Assembly: GCF_030316765.1 (NCBI RefSeq)
Contig: NZ_JASZYT010000001.1
Span: 496,001 to 560,000 of the forward strand
DNA length: 64,000 bases
Direction of reading: 5' to 3'
DNA from: Variovorax saccharolyticus
GTDB taxonomy: Bacteria > Pseudomonadota > Gammaproteobacteria > Burkholderiales > Burkholderiaceae_C
Below, in pieces: positions 35,504 to 46,737 of the stretch; the first letter of the stretch is position 1; every line of letters begins with the position of its first letter. The notes beneath the pieces were generated by a model that did not search any database, was not told the origin of the DNA, and worked only from the letters and a program-made list of their open reading frames with translations. A program made the position numbers and the translations under genes.

Positions 35504-36385
35504 ATGCCCGAAAGGGATCCAGCAGAATTCAGGCCAGCGCGCGAGTCCTCGGTCTGGACCTTGGTCGTCGTCGTGGTGGTGATTCTCGCCGCAGCCTTCG
35601 GCTTCTGGCGCTGGTCGCTGCAGAAGGAAGCGCCGCCGGCACCGCCCGCCGCCAGTGCGCCGCCGCCGCCGGACCGCCCCGCGGAGCCGCCCGCGCCGGT
35701 CGCGACCGGTCCGCAGAACCCGGTCGATGCCCTGGCCGAGCCCGAGGCTGCGCTGCCGCCGCTGAACGACGCCGACAACCGCGTGACGGCCGCGCTCAAC
35801 CAGTTGCTCGGCAAGAAGCAGGTCGGCTCCTTCCTCGAAGCCGGCGGCTTCGTGCGGCGCTTCGTCGCCACCGTGGACAACCTGCCGCGCGCCCAGGCGC
35901 CCTCCCGCGTGTGGCCGACGCAGCGTGCACCGAAGTCCTTCGAGGTCCAGGGCGGGGGCGAGCTGAAGACCATCGGTGCCGACAACGCCAGTCGCTACAC
36001 GCCCTTTGTGCTGTTCGCGGAGTCGGTCGACAGCGCCCGCGCGGCCGAGCTCTACGCACGGCTGTATCCGCTGTTCCAGCAGGCCTACGAAGAGCTGGGC
36101 TACCCGAACCGCTACTTCAACGACCGCCTCGTGGCGGTCATCGACCATCTGCTTCAAGCCCCCGAGCCCGAGGGTCCGGTGCAGGTCAAGCTGACCTCCG
36201 TGAAGGGCGAGATGGCCTCCGAGCGGCCCTGGATCAGCTACGAATTCGTCGACCCGAAGCTCGAGGCGCTGTCGGCCGGCCAGAAGATGATGGTGCGCAT
36301 GGGGCCGGTCAACGAGCGCCGGCTCAAGGCCAAGCTGAAGGAACTTCGGACCCAGGTGGCGACCGGCGCGGTGGCCAGGAAGTAA
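35504..36385 (+). CDS. DUF3014-domain membrane-anchored protein
   Basis: A 293-residue protein with one N-terminal membrane helix (VWTLVVVVVVILAAAFGFW), a Pro/Ala-rich spacer (about residues 43-75) and a DUF3014 domain (APSRVWPTQRAPKSFEV onward). It probably sits in the inner membrane with the domain in the periplasm. The family has no known function. An exceptionally strong AAAGGAGG ribosome-binding site precedes the ATG. The ECF sigma-factor gene converges on its 3' end. Confidence 0.85.
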   Translation: MPERDPAEFRPARESSVWTLVVVVVVILAAAFGFWRWSLQKEAPPAPPAASAPPPPDRPAEPPAPVATGPQNPVDALAEPEAALPPLNDADNRVTAALNQLLGKKQVGSFLEAGGFVRRFVATVDNLPRAQAPSRVWPTQRAPKSFEVQGGGELKTIGADNASRYTPFVLFAESVDSARAAELYARLYPLFQQAYEELGYPNRYFNDRLVAVIDHLLQAPEPEGPVQVKLTSVKGEMASERPWISYEFVDPKLEALSAGQKMMVRMGPVNERRLKAKLKELRTQVATGAVARK

Positions 36386-36395
36386 GCGCTGCCGG

Positions 36396-37691
36396 TCAGT
36401 CGCGGTCGGCGCTTGCACTGCGCGCGCAGGCCTGCGCGCGCATCAGCAGCAGCTTGCGTTCGCGTGCATTGCGCGTCATTTCGGCCGCGCGCTTGAACTC
36501 CTCGCCGGCCTCGGCCTGGCGTCCGAGCCTGGCGAGCAGGTCGCCCCGCACGCTCGGCAGCAGGTGGTAGCCGCGCAGCTGCGGCTCGGAGCGCAGCGCA
36601 TCGACGAGCTCGAGGCCCGTCGCGGGGCCGAAGGCCATCGACAGCGCCACCGCCCGGTTCAGCTCGACGATCGGCGAGGGCGAGACCTGGGCCAGCGCCT
36701 CGTAGAGCGCCGCGATGCGGGCCCAGTCGGTCTGCGCTGCGGTGCGCGCACGCGCATGGCAGGCGGCGATCGCGGCCTGCAGGGCATAGGGGCCGAGCGC
36801 GCCGCCGAGCTTCTCGGCCCGCTCGAGCGCGGCGAGGCCGCGGCGGATCAGCAAGCTGTCCCAGCGCGCCCGGTTCTGGTCGAGCAGCAGCACCGGTTCG
36901 CCGTCGGCGTCGACGCGCGCGTTCGCACGCGAGGCCTGGATCTCCATCAGCGCGACGAGGCCGTGGACCTCCGGTTCGTCGGCCATCAGTTCGGCCAGGA
37001 TGCGCCCCAGCCGCAGGGCCTCGTCGCACAGCGCGGGCCGCATCCAGTCTTCGCCGGCGGTGGCCGAATAGCCTTCGTTGAACACCAGGTAGATCACTTC
37101 GAGCACCGAGGACAGCCGGGCGGCGAGTTCCTGTGCGCGCGGCGCCTCGAAGGGCACGCGCGCCGCGGCCAGTGTCCGCTTGGCGCGCACGATGCGCTGC
37201 GCGATCGTGGCCTCCGGCACCAGGAAGGAGCGCGCGATCTCGTCGGTGCCGAGTCCGCCCAGCAGGCGCAGGGTCAGGGCGACGCGGGCCTCGCGCGACA
37301 GCACCGGATGACAGGCCGTGAACACCAGCCGCAGCAGGTCGTCGCCGACGTCGTCGTCGAGCGCGGCATCGACCGCATCGGCGAAGTCCGCCGCGGCGAT
37401 CTCGTGCCGGGCGTCGAGTTCGCGGCCGATCTCGCCTTCCTTGCGCGCATGCAGCGTGCGCTTGCGCAGCCGGTCGATGGCGCGGTGCTTGGCGGCCGCC
37501 ATCAGCCAGCCGGCCGGGTTGTCCGGGATGCCATCGCGCGGCCATTGCTCGAGGGCCGCGAGCAGGGCGTCCTGCGCCAGTTCCTCGGCCACGCCGACAT
37601 CGCGCACCTTGCGCGCCAGCGCACCGATGATGCGGGCCGACTCGATGCGCCAGACCGCGTTGATCGTGCGATGCGTGTCGGCCGCGTTCAT
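36396..37691 (-). CDS. ECF sigma factor of the ECF42 type (sigma-2/sigma-4 plus C-terminal TPR-like extension)
   Basis: A 431-residue sigma-70-family protein, much longer than ordinary ECF factors. Region 2 is visible in LAQDALLAALEQWPRDGIP and PAGWLMAAAKHRAIDRLRKR, region 4 in LGTDEIARSFLVPEATIAQR. A C-terminal half of about 240 residues contains helical repeats (ALYEALAQVSPSPIVELNRA), the ECF42 hallmark. No membrane anti-sigma factor is nearby, consistent with ECF42, where the extension is thought to control activity. It is the last gene of a minus-strand run with two DGPF proteins, and a matching promoter lies upstream of the first. Confidence 0.92.
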   Translation of the reverse strand: MNAADTHRTINAVWRIESARIIGALARKVRDVGVAEELAQDALLAALEQWPRDGIPDNPAGWLMAAAKHRAIDRLRKRTLHARKEGEIGRELDARHEIAAADFADAVDAALDDDVGDDLLRLVFTACHPVLSREARVALTLRLLGGLGTDEIARSFLVPEATIAQRIVRAKRTLAAARVPFEAPRAQELAARLSSVLEVIYLVFNEGYSATAGEDWMRPALCDEALRLGRILAELMADEPEVHGLVALMEIQASRANARVDADGEPVLLLDQNRARWDSLLIRRGLAALERAEKLGGALGPYALQAAIAACHARARTAAQTDWARIAALYEALAQVSPSPIVELNRAVALSMAFGPATGLELVDALRSEPQLRGYHLLPSVRGDLLARLGRQAEAGEEFKRAAEMTRNARERKLLLMRAQACARSASADRD

Positions 37692-37702
37692 GGGCCAGGC
37701 GC

Positions 37703-38410
37703 CTATCGCGCGCCCTCGCGCACCGGGCGGATCTCGACCACCGGATTCACCGGCGCGTACGGATAGCGGCTCGCCCATTCGATCGCCTGGGCCATCGTCG
37801 GCGCCCGGATCACCCAGAAGCCCGCGATCAGTTCCTTCGCCTCGGCGAAGGGCCCGTCGAGCACGGTGGGCCGGCCGGCTGCGAACGCCACGCGTGCGCC
37901 CTTGGCGGTCGACTTCAGGCCGTCGCCCGCCACCAGCACGCCGCCGGCAACGCTTTCCTCGTTGCGTCGCGCCATCGCGTCGAGCCGCTGCGGCTCGGGG
38001 GACTCGTCGGCTTCCAGCTGCGCATCGGACATCAGCATCACCATGAAGCGCGGATCGGTCCCCTGGCCTGCGGCCGCCGAGTGGATGCCCGGCAGCCCGC
38101 CCGGACAGCCCGACTCGCGGACCTCGAGCACGGGCGGCGCCCCGGCCGCGGGCGTCCAGCGGACCAGCCGGTCCGTGGCCGCCGGCAGCGACTCGGCCTC
38201 GAGGTAGCCGAAGCCGGCCACCAGCTCCTCGGTGTGCTCGAAGGGTCCGGGCAGCACGCGCGGCCCGTCAGGGCCGAAGTGCAGGCGAACGCCTTGGGAA
38301 CTCGGCTGCAGCGTGGCATGGGGCAGCGACGCATCGACGGGCAGCGTCTGGTCGATGGCCGGACCGGCTTCCGTCTGCCGGTCGGCCTTGCGGAGGATCA
38401 CGAACTTCAT
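37703..38410 (-). CDS. Tandem DGPF/YCII-domain protein
   Basis: A 235-residue protein formed from two YCII-related domains. The first has the degenerate motif LPGPFEHTEELVAGFGYLEA near residue 54, the second the classical LDGPFAEAKELIAGFWVIRA near residue 184. Ordinary DGPF proteins are single domains of 110-150 residues, so this is an internal duplication or fusion. The family accompanies ECF42 sigma factors; its function is unknown. It lies 11 bp upstream of the sigma gene. Confidence 0.85.
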   Translation of the reverse strand: MKFVILRKADRQTEAGPAIDQTLPVDASLPHATLQPSSQGVRLHFGPDGPRVLPGPFEHTEELVAGFGYLEAESLPAATDRLVRWTPAAGAPPVLEVRESGCPGGLPGIHSAAAGQGTDPRFMVMLMSDAQLEADESPEPQRLDAMARRNEESVAGGVLVAGDGLKSTAKGARVAFAAGRPTVLDGPFAEAKELIAGFWVIRAPTMAQAIEWASRYPYAPVNPVVEIRPVREGAR

Positions 38411-38443
38411 CGCGCAAGGATAAATGCTCGCGCCTCCCCGGCG

Positions 38444-38866
38444 TCAGGACTGCTTCGCCCGGGCTTCCTCGAACACCCGCTTTTCCTGCTCGCGCAGCTC
38501 GGGCGTGAACTCGGCGCCGAAGTCCTCCATCTCGAACACCTGCCGCAGCTCGAGTTCGGCGCCGTCGTCGAAGGGGGCCCGGCGCAGCCATTCGAGCGCC
38601 TCTTCCTTCGAACGCACCTGCCAGAGCCAGAAGCCGGCGATCAGCTCCTTGGTTTCACTGAACGGGCCGTCGATCACGGTCCGCTCCTTGCCGGCGAAGC
38701 GCATGCGCGCGCCCTTCGTGCTCGGGTGCAAGCCCTCGCCCGCGAGCAGCACGCCGGCCTTGACCAGCGCCTCGTTGTAGTTGCCCATCTCGGTCAGCAA
38801 CTGCTGGCTCGGCATCACGCCGGCTTCGGAGTCCTTGGTGGCCTTGACGATGACCATGAATCGCAT
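38444..38866 (-). CDS. DGPF/YCII-domain protein
   Basis: A 140-residue single-domain YCII-related protein starting MRFMVIVKATKDSEAG, with the motif IDGPFSETKELIAGFWLWQV. The end is charged (REQEKRVFEEARAKQS). DGPF proteins are the constant partner of ECF42 sigma factors. As the first gene of the minus-strand run, it lies directly behind a candidate ECF42 promoter, and an AAGGAGC ribosome-binding site precedes the ATG. Confidence 0.9.
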   Translation of the reverse strand: MRFMVIVKATKDSEAGVMPSQQLLTEMGNYNEALVKAGVLLAGEGLHPSTKGARMRFAGKERTVIDGPFSETKELIAGFWLWQVRSKEEALEWLRRAPFDDGAELELRQVFEMEDFGAEFTPELREQEKRVFEEARAKQS

Positions 38867-38935
38867 GTTCTTGCTCCTTCGGTTTCGAGGCCGGCGGCGG
38901 TCGGGGATCGACCGCGCCTTCCGGGGCTCTGAACT

Positions 38936-38965
38936 GACGTCGAAGCAGCGGACGCGGAATCGACA
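38936..38965 (-). promoter_or_regulatory. Candidate ECF42-dependent promoter
   Basis: On the minus strand TGTCGA (38960-38965) is followed after 17 bp by CGACGTC (38936-38942). From memory, published ECF42 promoters have a TGTCGA -35 and a CGA-containing -10. The site is about 70 bp before the first DGPF gene. Confidence 0.65.
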
Positions 38966-39004
38966 GCCTGGGGGCGGTCGAGTTGTAAGAAAAAGCGTCG
39001 CGGC

Positions 39005-41914
<2,910 letters not shown>

Positions 41915-41940
41915 GGAGGGCTCGGTGGGTGGGGCGTGGA

Positions 41941-42318
41941 TCAGCTTTCGGCGGCGAACTTCTCGTAGGCGGTCTCGTCGAGCAGCGCCTCGATCTGGGC
42001 GGCATCGCTCACCCGCACCTTGAAGAACCAGCCCGCATCCAGGGGCGCGCTGTTGGCCAGCGAGGGGTCGGCGCGCAGCGCCTCGTTGACCTCGGTGATC
42101 TCGCCGGAGACCGGCATGAAGACATCGGCGGCGGCCTTGACCGATTCGACCACACCCGCGACCTCGCCCTGGGCGAAGCTCTTGCCGATCTCGGGCAGGT
42201 CGACGAAGACCACGTCGCCGAGCGCGTCCTGCGCGTGGACCGTGATGCCGACGGTGACCAGGCCGGCGTCGGCTTCCTGCCGCACCCACTCGTGATCCTT
42301 GGTGTACTTGATGGTCAT
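41941..42318 (-). CDS. gcvH: Glycine cleavage system H protein
   Basis: The lipoyl carrier of the glycine cleavage system, 125 residues. The lipoylated lysine is K61 in [12 protein letters not shown], and the opening [13 protein letters not shown] is typical. It shuttles the aminomethyl group from GcvP to GcvT. The AAGGAGT ribosome-binding site is clear. It lies 51 bp after gcvT and 26 bp before gcvP. Confidence 0.98.
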   Translation of the reverse strand: MTIKYTKDHEWVRQEADAGLVTVGITVHAQDALGDVVFVDLPEIGKSFAQGEVAGVVESVKAAADVFMPVSGEITEVNEALRADPSLANSAPLDAGWFFKVRVSDAAQIEALLDETAYEKFAAES

Positions 42319-42369
42319 GGGGAAAACTCCTTGAAGAAAGCTGGCTTGGAAGAAATTCGGTGAAGGCTT

Positions 42370-43530
42370 TCAGCCCCGGTAGTAACGCGCCGGCACGAAG
42401 GGCATCGTGCTGACTTCCATCGGCACCGGCTTGCCGCGCACCATGGCCTGGATCCGCGTGCCGGGCTCGGCATAGGCGAGCGCCACGTAGCCCATGGCGA
42501 CCGGGCGGTCGACGCTCGGTCCGAGCAGGCCGCTGCTGACCTGCCCGATCGGCAGTCCCTCGAAGGACTCGAGCACGGTGCCGTCGCGCACCGGGATGCG
42601 TTCGAGCGCGACCAGGCCGACGCGCTTGCGCTTGAGCGTCTCGTGGTCGAGATGGCCGGCGCTGCCGCTGGCGGCCGTGAGCTGGGCGAGCACGCGCCCA
42701 GCCCCGGGGAAGCCGCCTTCGCGCGCGCCGCCGGTGCGCCGCACCTTCTGGATGGCCCAGTTCAGCGCGGCCTCGACCGGCGTGGTGCTTTCGTCGATGT
42801 CGTTGCCGTACAGGCACAGGCCGGCCTCCAGACGCAGCGAATTGCGGGCGCCCAGGCCGATCGGAGCGACCTCGGGCTGGGCCAGCAGCAGCCGGGCCAG
42901 TGCCTCGGCGTCCTGGGCGGCGACCGAGATCTCGAAGCCGTCTTCGCCGGTGTAGCCGCTGCGCGTGACGAAGGCCGCGATGCCGCCGATCTGCACCGCG
43001 CCGCCGGTCATGAAGACGAAGCGCTCGATGCCCGGCGACAGCCGTGCCAGCGCCGCCGCGGCCTGCGGGCCCTGGAGCGCGAGCAGCGCCTGCCCGGGCA
43101 GCGGCAGCACCTGGCAGCGCTGGCCGATGCGGGCCTGGATGTGCGCGATGTCGGCCACCTTGCAGGCGCCGTTGACGATCACGAACAGCGAGTCGCCGCC
43201 CTCGTTGAAGAACATCAGGTCGTCGAGGATGCCGCCCTCGTCGTTCAGCAGCAGGCCGTAGCGCTGCTTGCCGGGCGCCAGGCCGATCACGTCGACCGGC
43301 ATCAGGCTCTCGAAGGCGGCGGCGGCATCGGGCCCGGCCAGGCGCAGCTGCCCCATGTGGGAGATGTCGAACAGGCCGGCGGCCTCGCGCGTGTGCTTGT
43401 GCTCGGCCATCAGGCCGGCGGGGTACTGCACCGGCATCGAGTAGCCGGCAAAGGGCACCATGCGGGCGCCGAGCTCCAGGTGCAGGCCATGGAGCGGGGT
43501 CTTCTGAAGATCGTCGGATGCGGCGGCCAA
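42370..43530 (-). CDS. gcvT: Glycine cleavage system aminomethyltransferase, T protein
   Basis: Transfers the methylene group from lipoyl-GcvH to tetrahydrofolate. The region [20 protein letters not shown] and [16 protein letters not shown] marks the family N-terminus. The start is uncertain. A TTG at 43530 has a GGAGA ribosome-binding site seven bases upstream and gives [15 protein letters not shown], the expected start position (386 residues). In-frame ATGs at 43563 and 43575 lie inside a UUCG-loop hairpin and have no ribosome-binding site. The gene follows a tandem glycine riboswitch. Confidence 0.95.
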   Translation of the reverse strand: MAAASDDLQKTPLHGLHLELGARMVPFAGYSMPVQYPAGLMAEHKHTREAAGLFDISHMGQLRLAGPDAAAAFESLMPVDVIGLAPGKQRYGLLLNDEGGILDDLMFFNEGGDSLFVIVNGACKVADIAHIQARIGQRCQVLPLPGQALLALQGPQAAAALARLSPGIERFVFMTGGAVQIGGIAAFVTRSGYTGEDGFEISVAAQDAEALARLLLAQPEVAPIGLGARNSLRLEAGLCLYGNDIDESTTPVEAALNWAIQKVRRTGGAREGGFPGAGRVLAQLTAASGSAGHLDHETLKRKRVGLVALERIPVRDGTVLESFEGLPIGQVSSGLLGPSVDRPVAMGYVALAYAEPGTRIQAMVRGKPVPMEVSTMPFVPARYYRG

Positions 43531-43559
43531 GGGCGGTTCTCCAAAGGGGCAGTCAAGAT

Positions 43560-43577
43560 CCATGGCCGAAGCCATGG
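43560..43577 (-). promoter_or_regulatory. UUCG hairpin between riboswitch and gcvT
   Basis: On the minus strand CCATGGC-TTCG-GCCATGG is a perfect 7-bp stem with a stable UUCG loop, starting a few bases after aptamer 2. It may be part of the expression platform and it buries two in-frame ATG codons. Confidence 0.5.
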
Positions 43578-43581
43578 GCCA

Positions 43582-43790
43582 CCCCTGCTGTCCGCTTTAC
43601 CTGAGAGATTCACCCCACGATCGGGGTTTGCTCCTTCGGTGGGCGGCCGTCCGACGACGGCGGCGCCTCTCTCCAGCAAGGAAACGCCCCGGTCCGGGGC
43701 GTTTTGTCAGTCCTTTTGCCTGAGCGTTCGGGCCCTTGGTTGGGGGACCTGCGCCTTCGGCGGCCCCACCGCGGCGGGACGCTCTCCTGA
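43582..43790 (-). ncRNA. Tandem glycine riboswitch (two aptamers)
   Basis: Two glycine aptamers lie in the gcvT leader. Aptamer 1 has GGAGAG (43782-43787), CCGAAGG (43754-43760) and CTCAGGCAAAAGGAC (about 43709-43724). Aptamer 2 has GGAGAG (43669-43674), CCGAAGGAGCAA (about 43628-43639) and CTCTCAGGTAAAGCGGACAG ending near 43587. Glycine binding would switch on gcvTHP. The linker between the aptamers is unusually long because it carries an AAACGCCCC/GGGGCGTTT hairpin (43682-43704). Confidence 0.93.
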
Positions 43791-43835
43791 CCGGGGGAGT
43801 GTAAGGGAATCCGCCGGTGCCCGAGTGCCCAAACG

Positions 43836-45128
43836 CTACTTGAATCCCCACAGGTGGGGCAGCCAGGTGCTCAGCGCGGGCAGGAAGGTCAGCATCAGCA
43901 GCACCACGCCGTGGGCCCACAGGAAGGGCATCAGTTCGCGCACCAGCTGCGACATCGGCACCCGCGACACGTTGCAGGTGACGAACAGCAGCCCGCCCAC
44001 CGGCGGCGTGATCATGCCGAGCGTGAGGTTGTAGATCACGATCATCGCGAAGTGGATCGGGTCGATGCCCAGCTTGACCGCCACCGGCGCCAGGATCGGC
44101 GCCAGCACCATGACCCCCGGCAGCGGCTCGATGAAGATGCCGAACAGCAGCAGGAAGATGTTCACGATGATCAGGAACATCCACGGCGACAGGTTCATGC
44201 CGACCAGCCATTCGGCCAGCGTCTGCGGCACGTTCTCGATCGTCAGGATCCAGGCGAAGGAGGCCGACAGGCCGATGATGATCAGCACCGAGGCCGACAG
44301 CAGCGCCGAGCGCGAGAGGATGTCGGGCAGGGCCTTCCATTCGAGCGTGCGGTAGACGAACTTGCCGCACACCAGCGCATAGAACACCGCCACCACCGAG
44401 GCCTCGGTGGGCGTGAACCAGCCGGCGCGCATGCCGCCGAGGATCACCACCGGCAGCAGGATCGCGGGAATCGCCTTCCAGGTCGTGAGCAGCACTTCGC
44501 GCCAGGGCGGCATGCCGCCGTCGCCCTTGTAGTTGCGCTTCTTCGAGACGTGGAAGTTGACCGCGCACATCGCCACCGCGATCAGCAGGCCGGGCAGCAG
44601 ACCGGCCACGAACAGGCTGCCGACCGATACGTTGTCGTCCTGCAGCGCGTAGATGATCATGATGATCGACGGCGGGATGATCGGCCCGACGATCGCGGTC
44701 GATGCGGTCAGGGCGGCCGCATACGAACGGTCGTAGCCGGCCTTGTCCATCATCTTGATCAGCATCGAGCCGGGGCCCGCCGCATCCGCCAGCGCCGAAC
44801 CCGAGATGCCCGAGAAGAAGGTCAGCGACACCACGTTGGTGTAGCCCAGCCCGCCGCGCCGGTGGCCGACGAACTGGCCGGCGAAGCGCAGCAGCACCTC
44901 GGTCAGCGAGCCGCCGCTCATGAGTTCGGCCGCCAGGATGAAGAAGGGCACCGCCATCAGCGGGAAGCTGTCGATGCCGGTGAAGGTCTCCTTGAGCAGC
45001 ACCATCAGCGGATAGGACTCGGCGAGGATCAGCGTCGCTGCCGTCGCCAGGCCGAGCGCGAAGGCGACCGGCACGCCGATCGCGAGGAAGATGCAGACCG
45101 AGGAGATCAGGATCAGGCTGGCGTTCAT
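43836..45128 (-). CDS. dctM: TRAP transporter large permease (DctM-type)
   Basis: The large, about 12-helix subunit of a tripartite ATP-independent periplasmic transporter, 430 residues. LAIGVPVAFALGLATAATLI, the segment ISGSALADAAGPGSMLIKMM, then ASTAIVGPIIPPSIIMI, are typical DctM. The transporter uses the ion gradient to import an organic acid delivered by DctP. The ATG overlaps the dctQ stop codon (ATGA), so the two are coupled; no separate ribosome-binding site is visible. Confidence 0.95.
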   Translation of the reverse strand: MNASLILISSVCIFLAIGVPVAFALGLATAATLILAESYPLMVLLKETFTGIDSFPLMAVPFFILAAELMSGGSLTEVLLRFAGQFVGHRRGGLGYTNVVSLTFFSGISGSALADAAGPGSMLIKMMDKAGYDRSYAAALTASTAIVGPIIPPSIIMIIYALQDDNVSVGSLFVAGLLPGLLIAVAMCAVNFHVSKKRNYKGDGGMPPWREVLLTTWKAIPAILLPVVILGGMRAGWFTPTEASVVAVFYALVCGKFVYRTLEWKALPDILSRSALLSASVLIIIGLSASFAWILTIENVPQTLAEWLVGMNLSPWMFLIIVNIFLLLFGIFIEPLPGVMVLAPILAPVAVKLGIDPIHFAMIVIYNLTLGMITPPVGGLLFVTCNVSRVPMSQLVRELMPFLWAHGVVLLMLTFLPALSTWLPHLWGFK

Positions 45129-45637
45129 AGGGAGGCGCTCGCGGCAGCGTCGAAATGCGCATCGGAGGCGAACTCGCGCCGCAGCACGTAGCCGCGCACG
45201 ATCAGCAGCCAATGGACGATCAGCAGGATGCCGCCGAACATCATCGCGCTGTAGATGTAGGCGAAGGGGATCTGCGTCACGGCCGTGAGCTGGAACATGG
45301 TGCGCTCCATGTAGAGCCAGCCGTACCAGACCATGAAGCCGAAGAAGGCGAAGAGCAGCGCGGCGACGACGGCGCGCAGCGCGATCGCGGCCTTGGGCGG
45401 CAGCGCGTCCTGCAGGTTCTCGACCGCGATGTGGCCGCCGTAGCGCAGCACCGGCCCGGCGCCCAGGAAGGTGAGCCAGATCATCATGTGGCGCGACACC
45501 TCCTCGGCCCATTCGAGCGAGTTGCTGGTGAGGTAGCGCATCGCCACGTTGATGAAGATGATGACCGACATCGACGCCAGCAGCAGGATCAGCGCCCAGC
45601 GGTTCGCGGCCAGGAAGTAGTGTTCGAAGGTTTTCAC
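45125..45637 (-). CDS. dctQ: TRAP transporter small permease (DctQ-type)
   Basis: The four-helix small subunit of the TRAP permease, 170 residues from a GTG at 45637 (VKTFEHYFLAANRW). NVAMRYLTSNSLEWAEEVSR and HIAVENLQDALP are conserved DctQ features. A TTG at 45661 in the same frame is an alternative start; neither start has a good ribosome-binding site. It is separated from dctP by a strong hairpin and is translationally coupled to dctM. Confidence 0.9.
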   Translation of the reverse strand: MKTFEHYFLAANRWALILLLASMSVIIFINVAMRYLTSNSLEWAEEVSRHMMIWLTFLGAGPVLRYGGHIAVENLQDALPPKAAIALRAVVAALLFAFFGFMVWYGWLYMERTMFQLTAVTQIPFAYIYSAMMFGGILLIVHWLLIVRGYVLRREFASDAHFDAAASASL

Positions 45638-45667
45638 GACAAGGAGGTGAGGACTAGGCAAAAGGAA

Positions 45668-45699
45668 CCGCCCGGTGCCATTGCTGGCTCACCGGGCGG
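45668..45699 (-). terminator. dctP/dctQ intergenic hairpin (attenuator-like)
   Basis: CCGCCCGGTG and CACCGGGCGG form a 10-bp stem with a 12-base loop. On the minus strand it is followed by TTCCTTTT. It would partly terminate or protect the dctP mRNA, giving more binding protein than permease. Confidence 0.65.
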
Positions 45700-45724
45700 T
45701 GGTGTCGCAGTCGCGCGGCGGCGC

Positions 45725-46693
45725 TTACTGGACGTCGCTGATCTTCTTGATGTTGTCGGCGCCGAATTCCTTGGCGTAGCCGGCGTAGGCCGGCTTGAGC
45801 GCCGCCCGGAAAGCGTCGCCGTCGACCTTGCGCGTGACCTTCATGCCGTCCTTCTCGAGCTGGGCGATGCCGTTGTTCTCGTCTTCGTTGACCTTCTTGC
45901 GCTGCGCTGCGCCGGCCTTCTTCGCGGCCTCGAGGAAGACCTTCTTGTCGGCGTCGGAGAGCTTGTTCCAGACCTTGGGCGACAGCAGCAGCAGCGCGGG
46001 CGAGTAGACGTGGGCGGTCAGCGAGAGGTGATTCTGCACCTGCGAGAACTTGGACGACAGGATCACGGGGATCGGGTTCTCCTGGCCGTCGACCGTGCCC
46101 TGCTGCAGCGCGCCGAACAGTTCGGGGAAGGCCATCGGCGTCGGCAGGATGCCGAAGGTGCGGTAGCCGTCCATGTGCACCTTGTTTTCCATGGTGCGCA
46201 TCTTCAGGCCGGCAGCGTCGCTCGGCTTGACGATGTCGCGCTTGCTGTTGGTCATGTGGCGGAAACCGTTCTCGGTCCAGCCCAGCGCGATGATGCCCTT
46301 GCTCGGGAACTTGGCGAGGATGTCCTGGCCGATCGGGCCGTCCATGACCTTGCGTGCGTGGTCGTAGTCGCGGAACAGGAAGGGAATGTCGACGATCTTG
46401 ACCTCGGGCACGAAGTTGCCGACCGGGCCGGTCGAGGTGTTGACCAGGTCCTGCGTGCCGAGCTGGATGGCCTCGATCTGCTCGCGCTCACCGCCGAGTG
46501 CCGAGTTCGGGAAGTGCTGGCACTTGTAGCGGCCTTGCGTACCCTTCTCGACCTCGTCGCAGAACACCGTGGAGCCGACGCCGTAGTGCGATTCCTTCGT
46601 GGTGGCGTAGCCGATCTTGAGCGTGGTGGTCTGGGCGAAGGCGCTGGCGCCGAGGGCGAGCGAAAGGCAGGCGGCGAGGGTGCCGAGTTTCAT
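45725..46693 (-). CDS. dctP: TRAP transporter substrate-binding protein (DctP family)
   Basis: The periplasmic binding protein of the TRAP system, 322 residues with a signal peptide (LGTLAACLSLALGASAFA). The conserved segment ADAAGLKMRTMENKVHMDGY includes the Arg that contacts a carboxylate (KMRTMEN). A CGGAGACACC ribosome-binding site precedes the ATG. The neighbouring DenD-like gene suggests a four-carbon sugar acid ligand such as erythronate or threonate; this is inferred from context only. Confidence 0.95.
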   Translation of the reverse strand: MKLGTLAACLSLALGASAFAQTTTLKIGYATTKESHYGVGSTVFCDEVEKGTQGRYKCQHFPNSALGGEREQIEAIQLGTQDLVNTSTGPVGNFVPEVKIVDIPFLFRDYDHARKVMDGPIGQDILAKFPSKGIIALGWTENGFRHMTNSKRDIVKPSDAAGLKMRTMENKVHMDGYRTFGILPTPMAFPELFGALQQGTVDGQENPIPVILSSKFSQVQNHLSLTAHVYSPALLLLSPKVWNKLSDADKKVFLEAAKKAGAAQRKKVNEDENNGIAQLEKDGMKVTRKVDGDAFRAALKPAYAGYAKEFGADNIKKISDVQ

Positions 46694-46737
46694 GGTGTCT
46701 CCGGGTGTTTTCTTGCAGGAATCTGCGAGCGTTTCGA

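Noticed and set aside
41915..42817. A gcvP fusion of about 1270 codons extending through gcvH and into gcvT
   Set aside because: The extension runs through gcvH in another frame; the methionine at 41914 gives the normal P-protein N-terminus.
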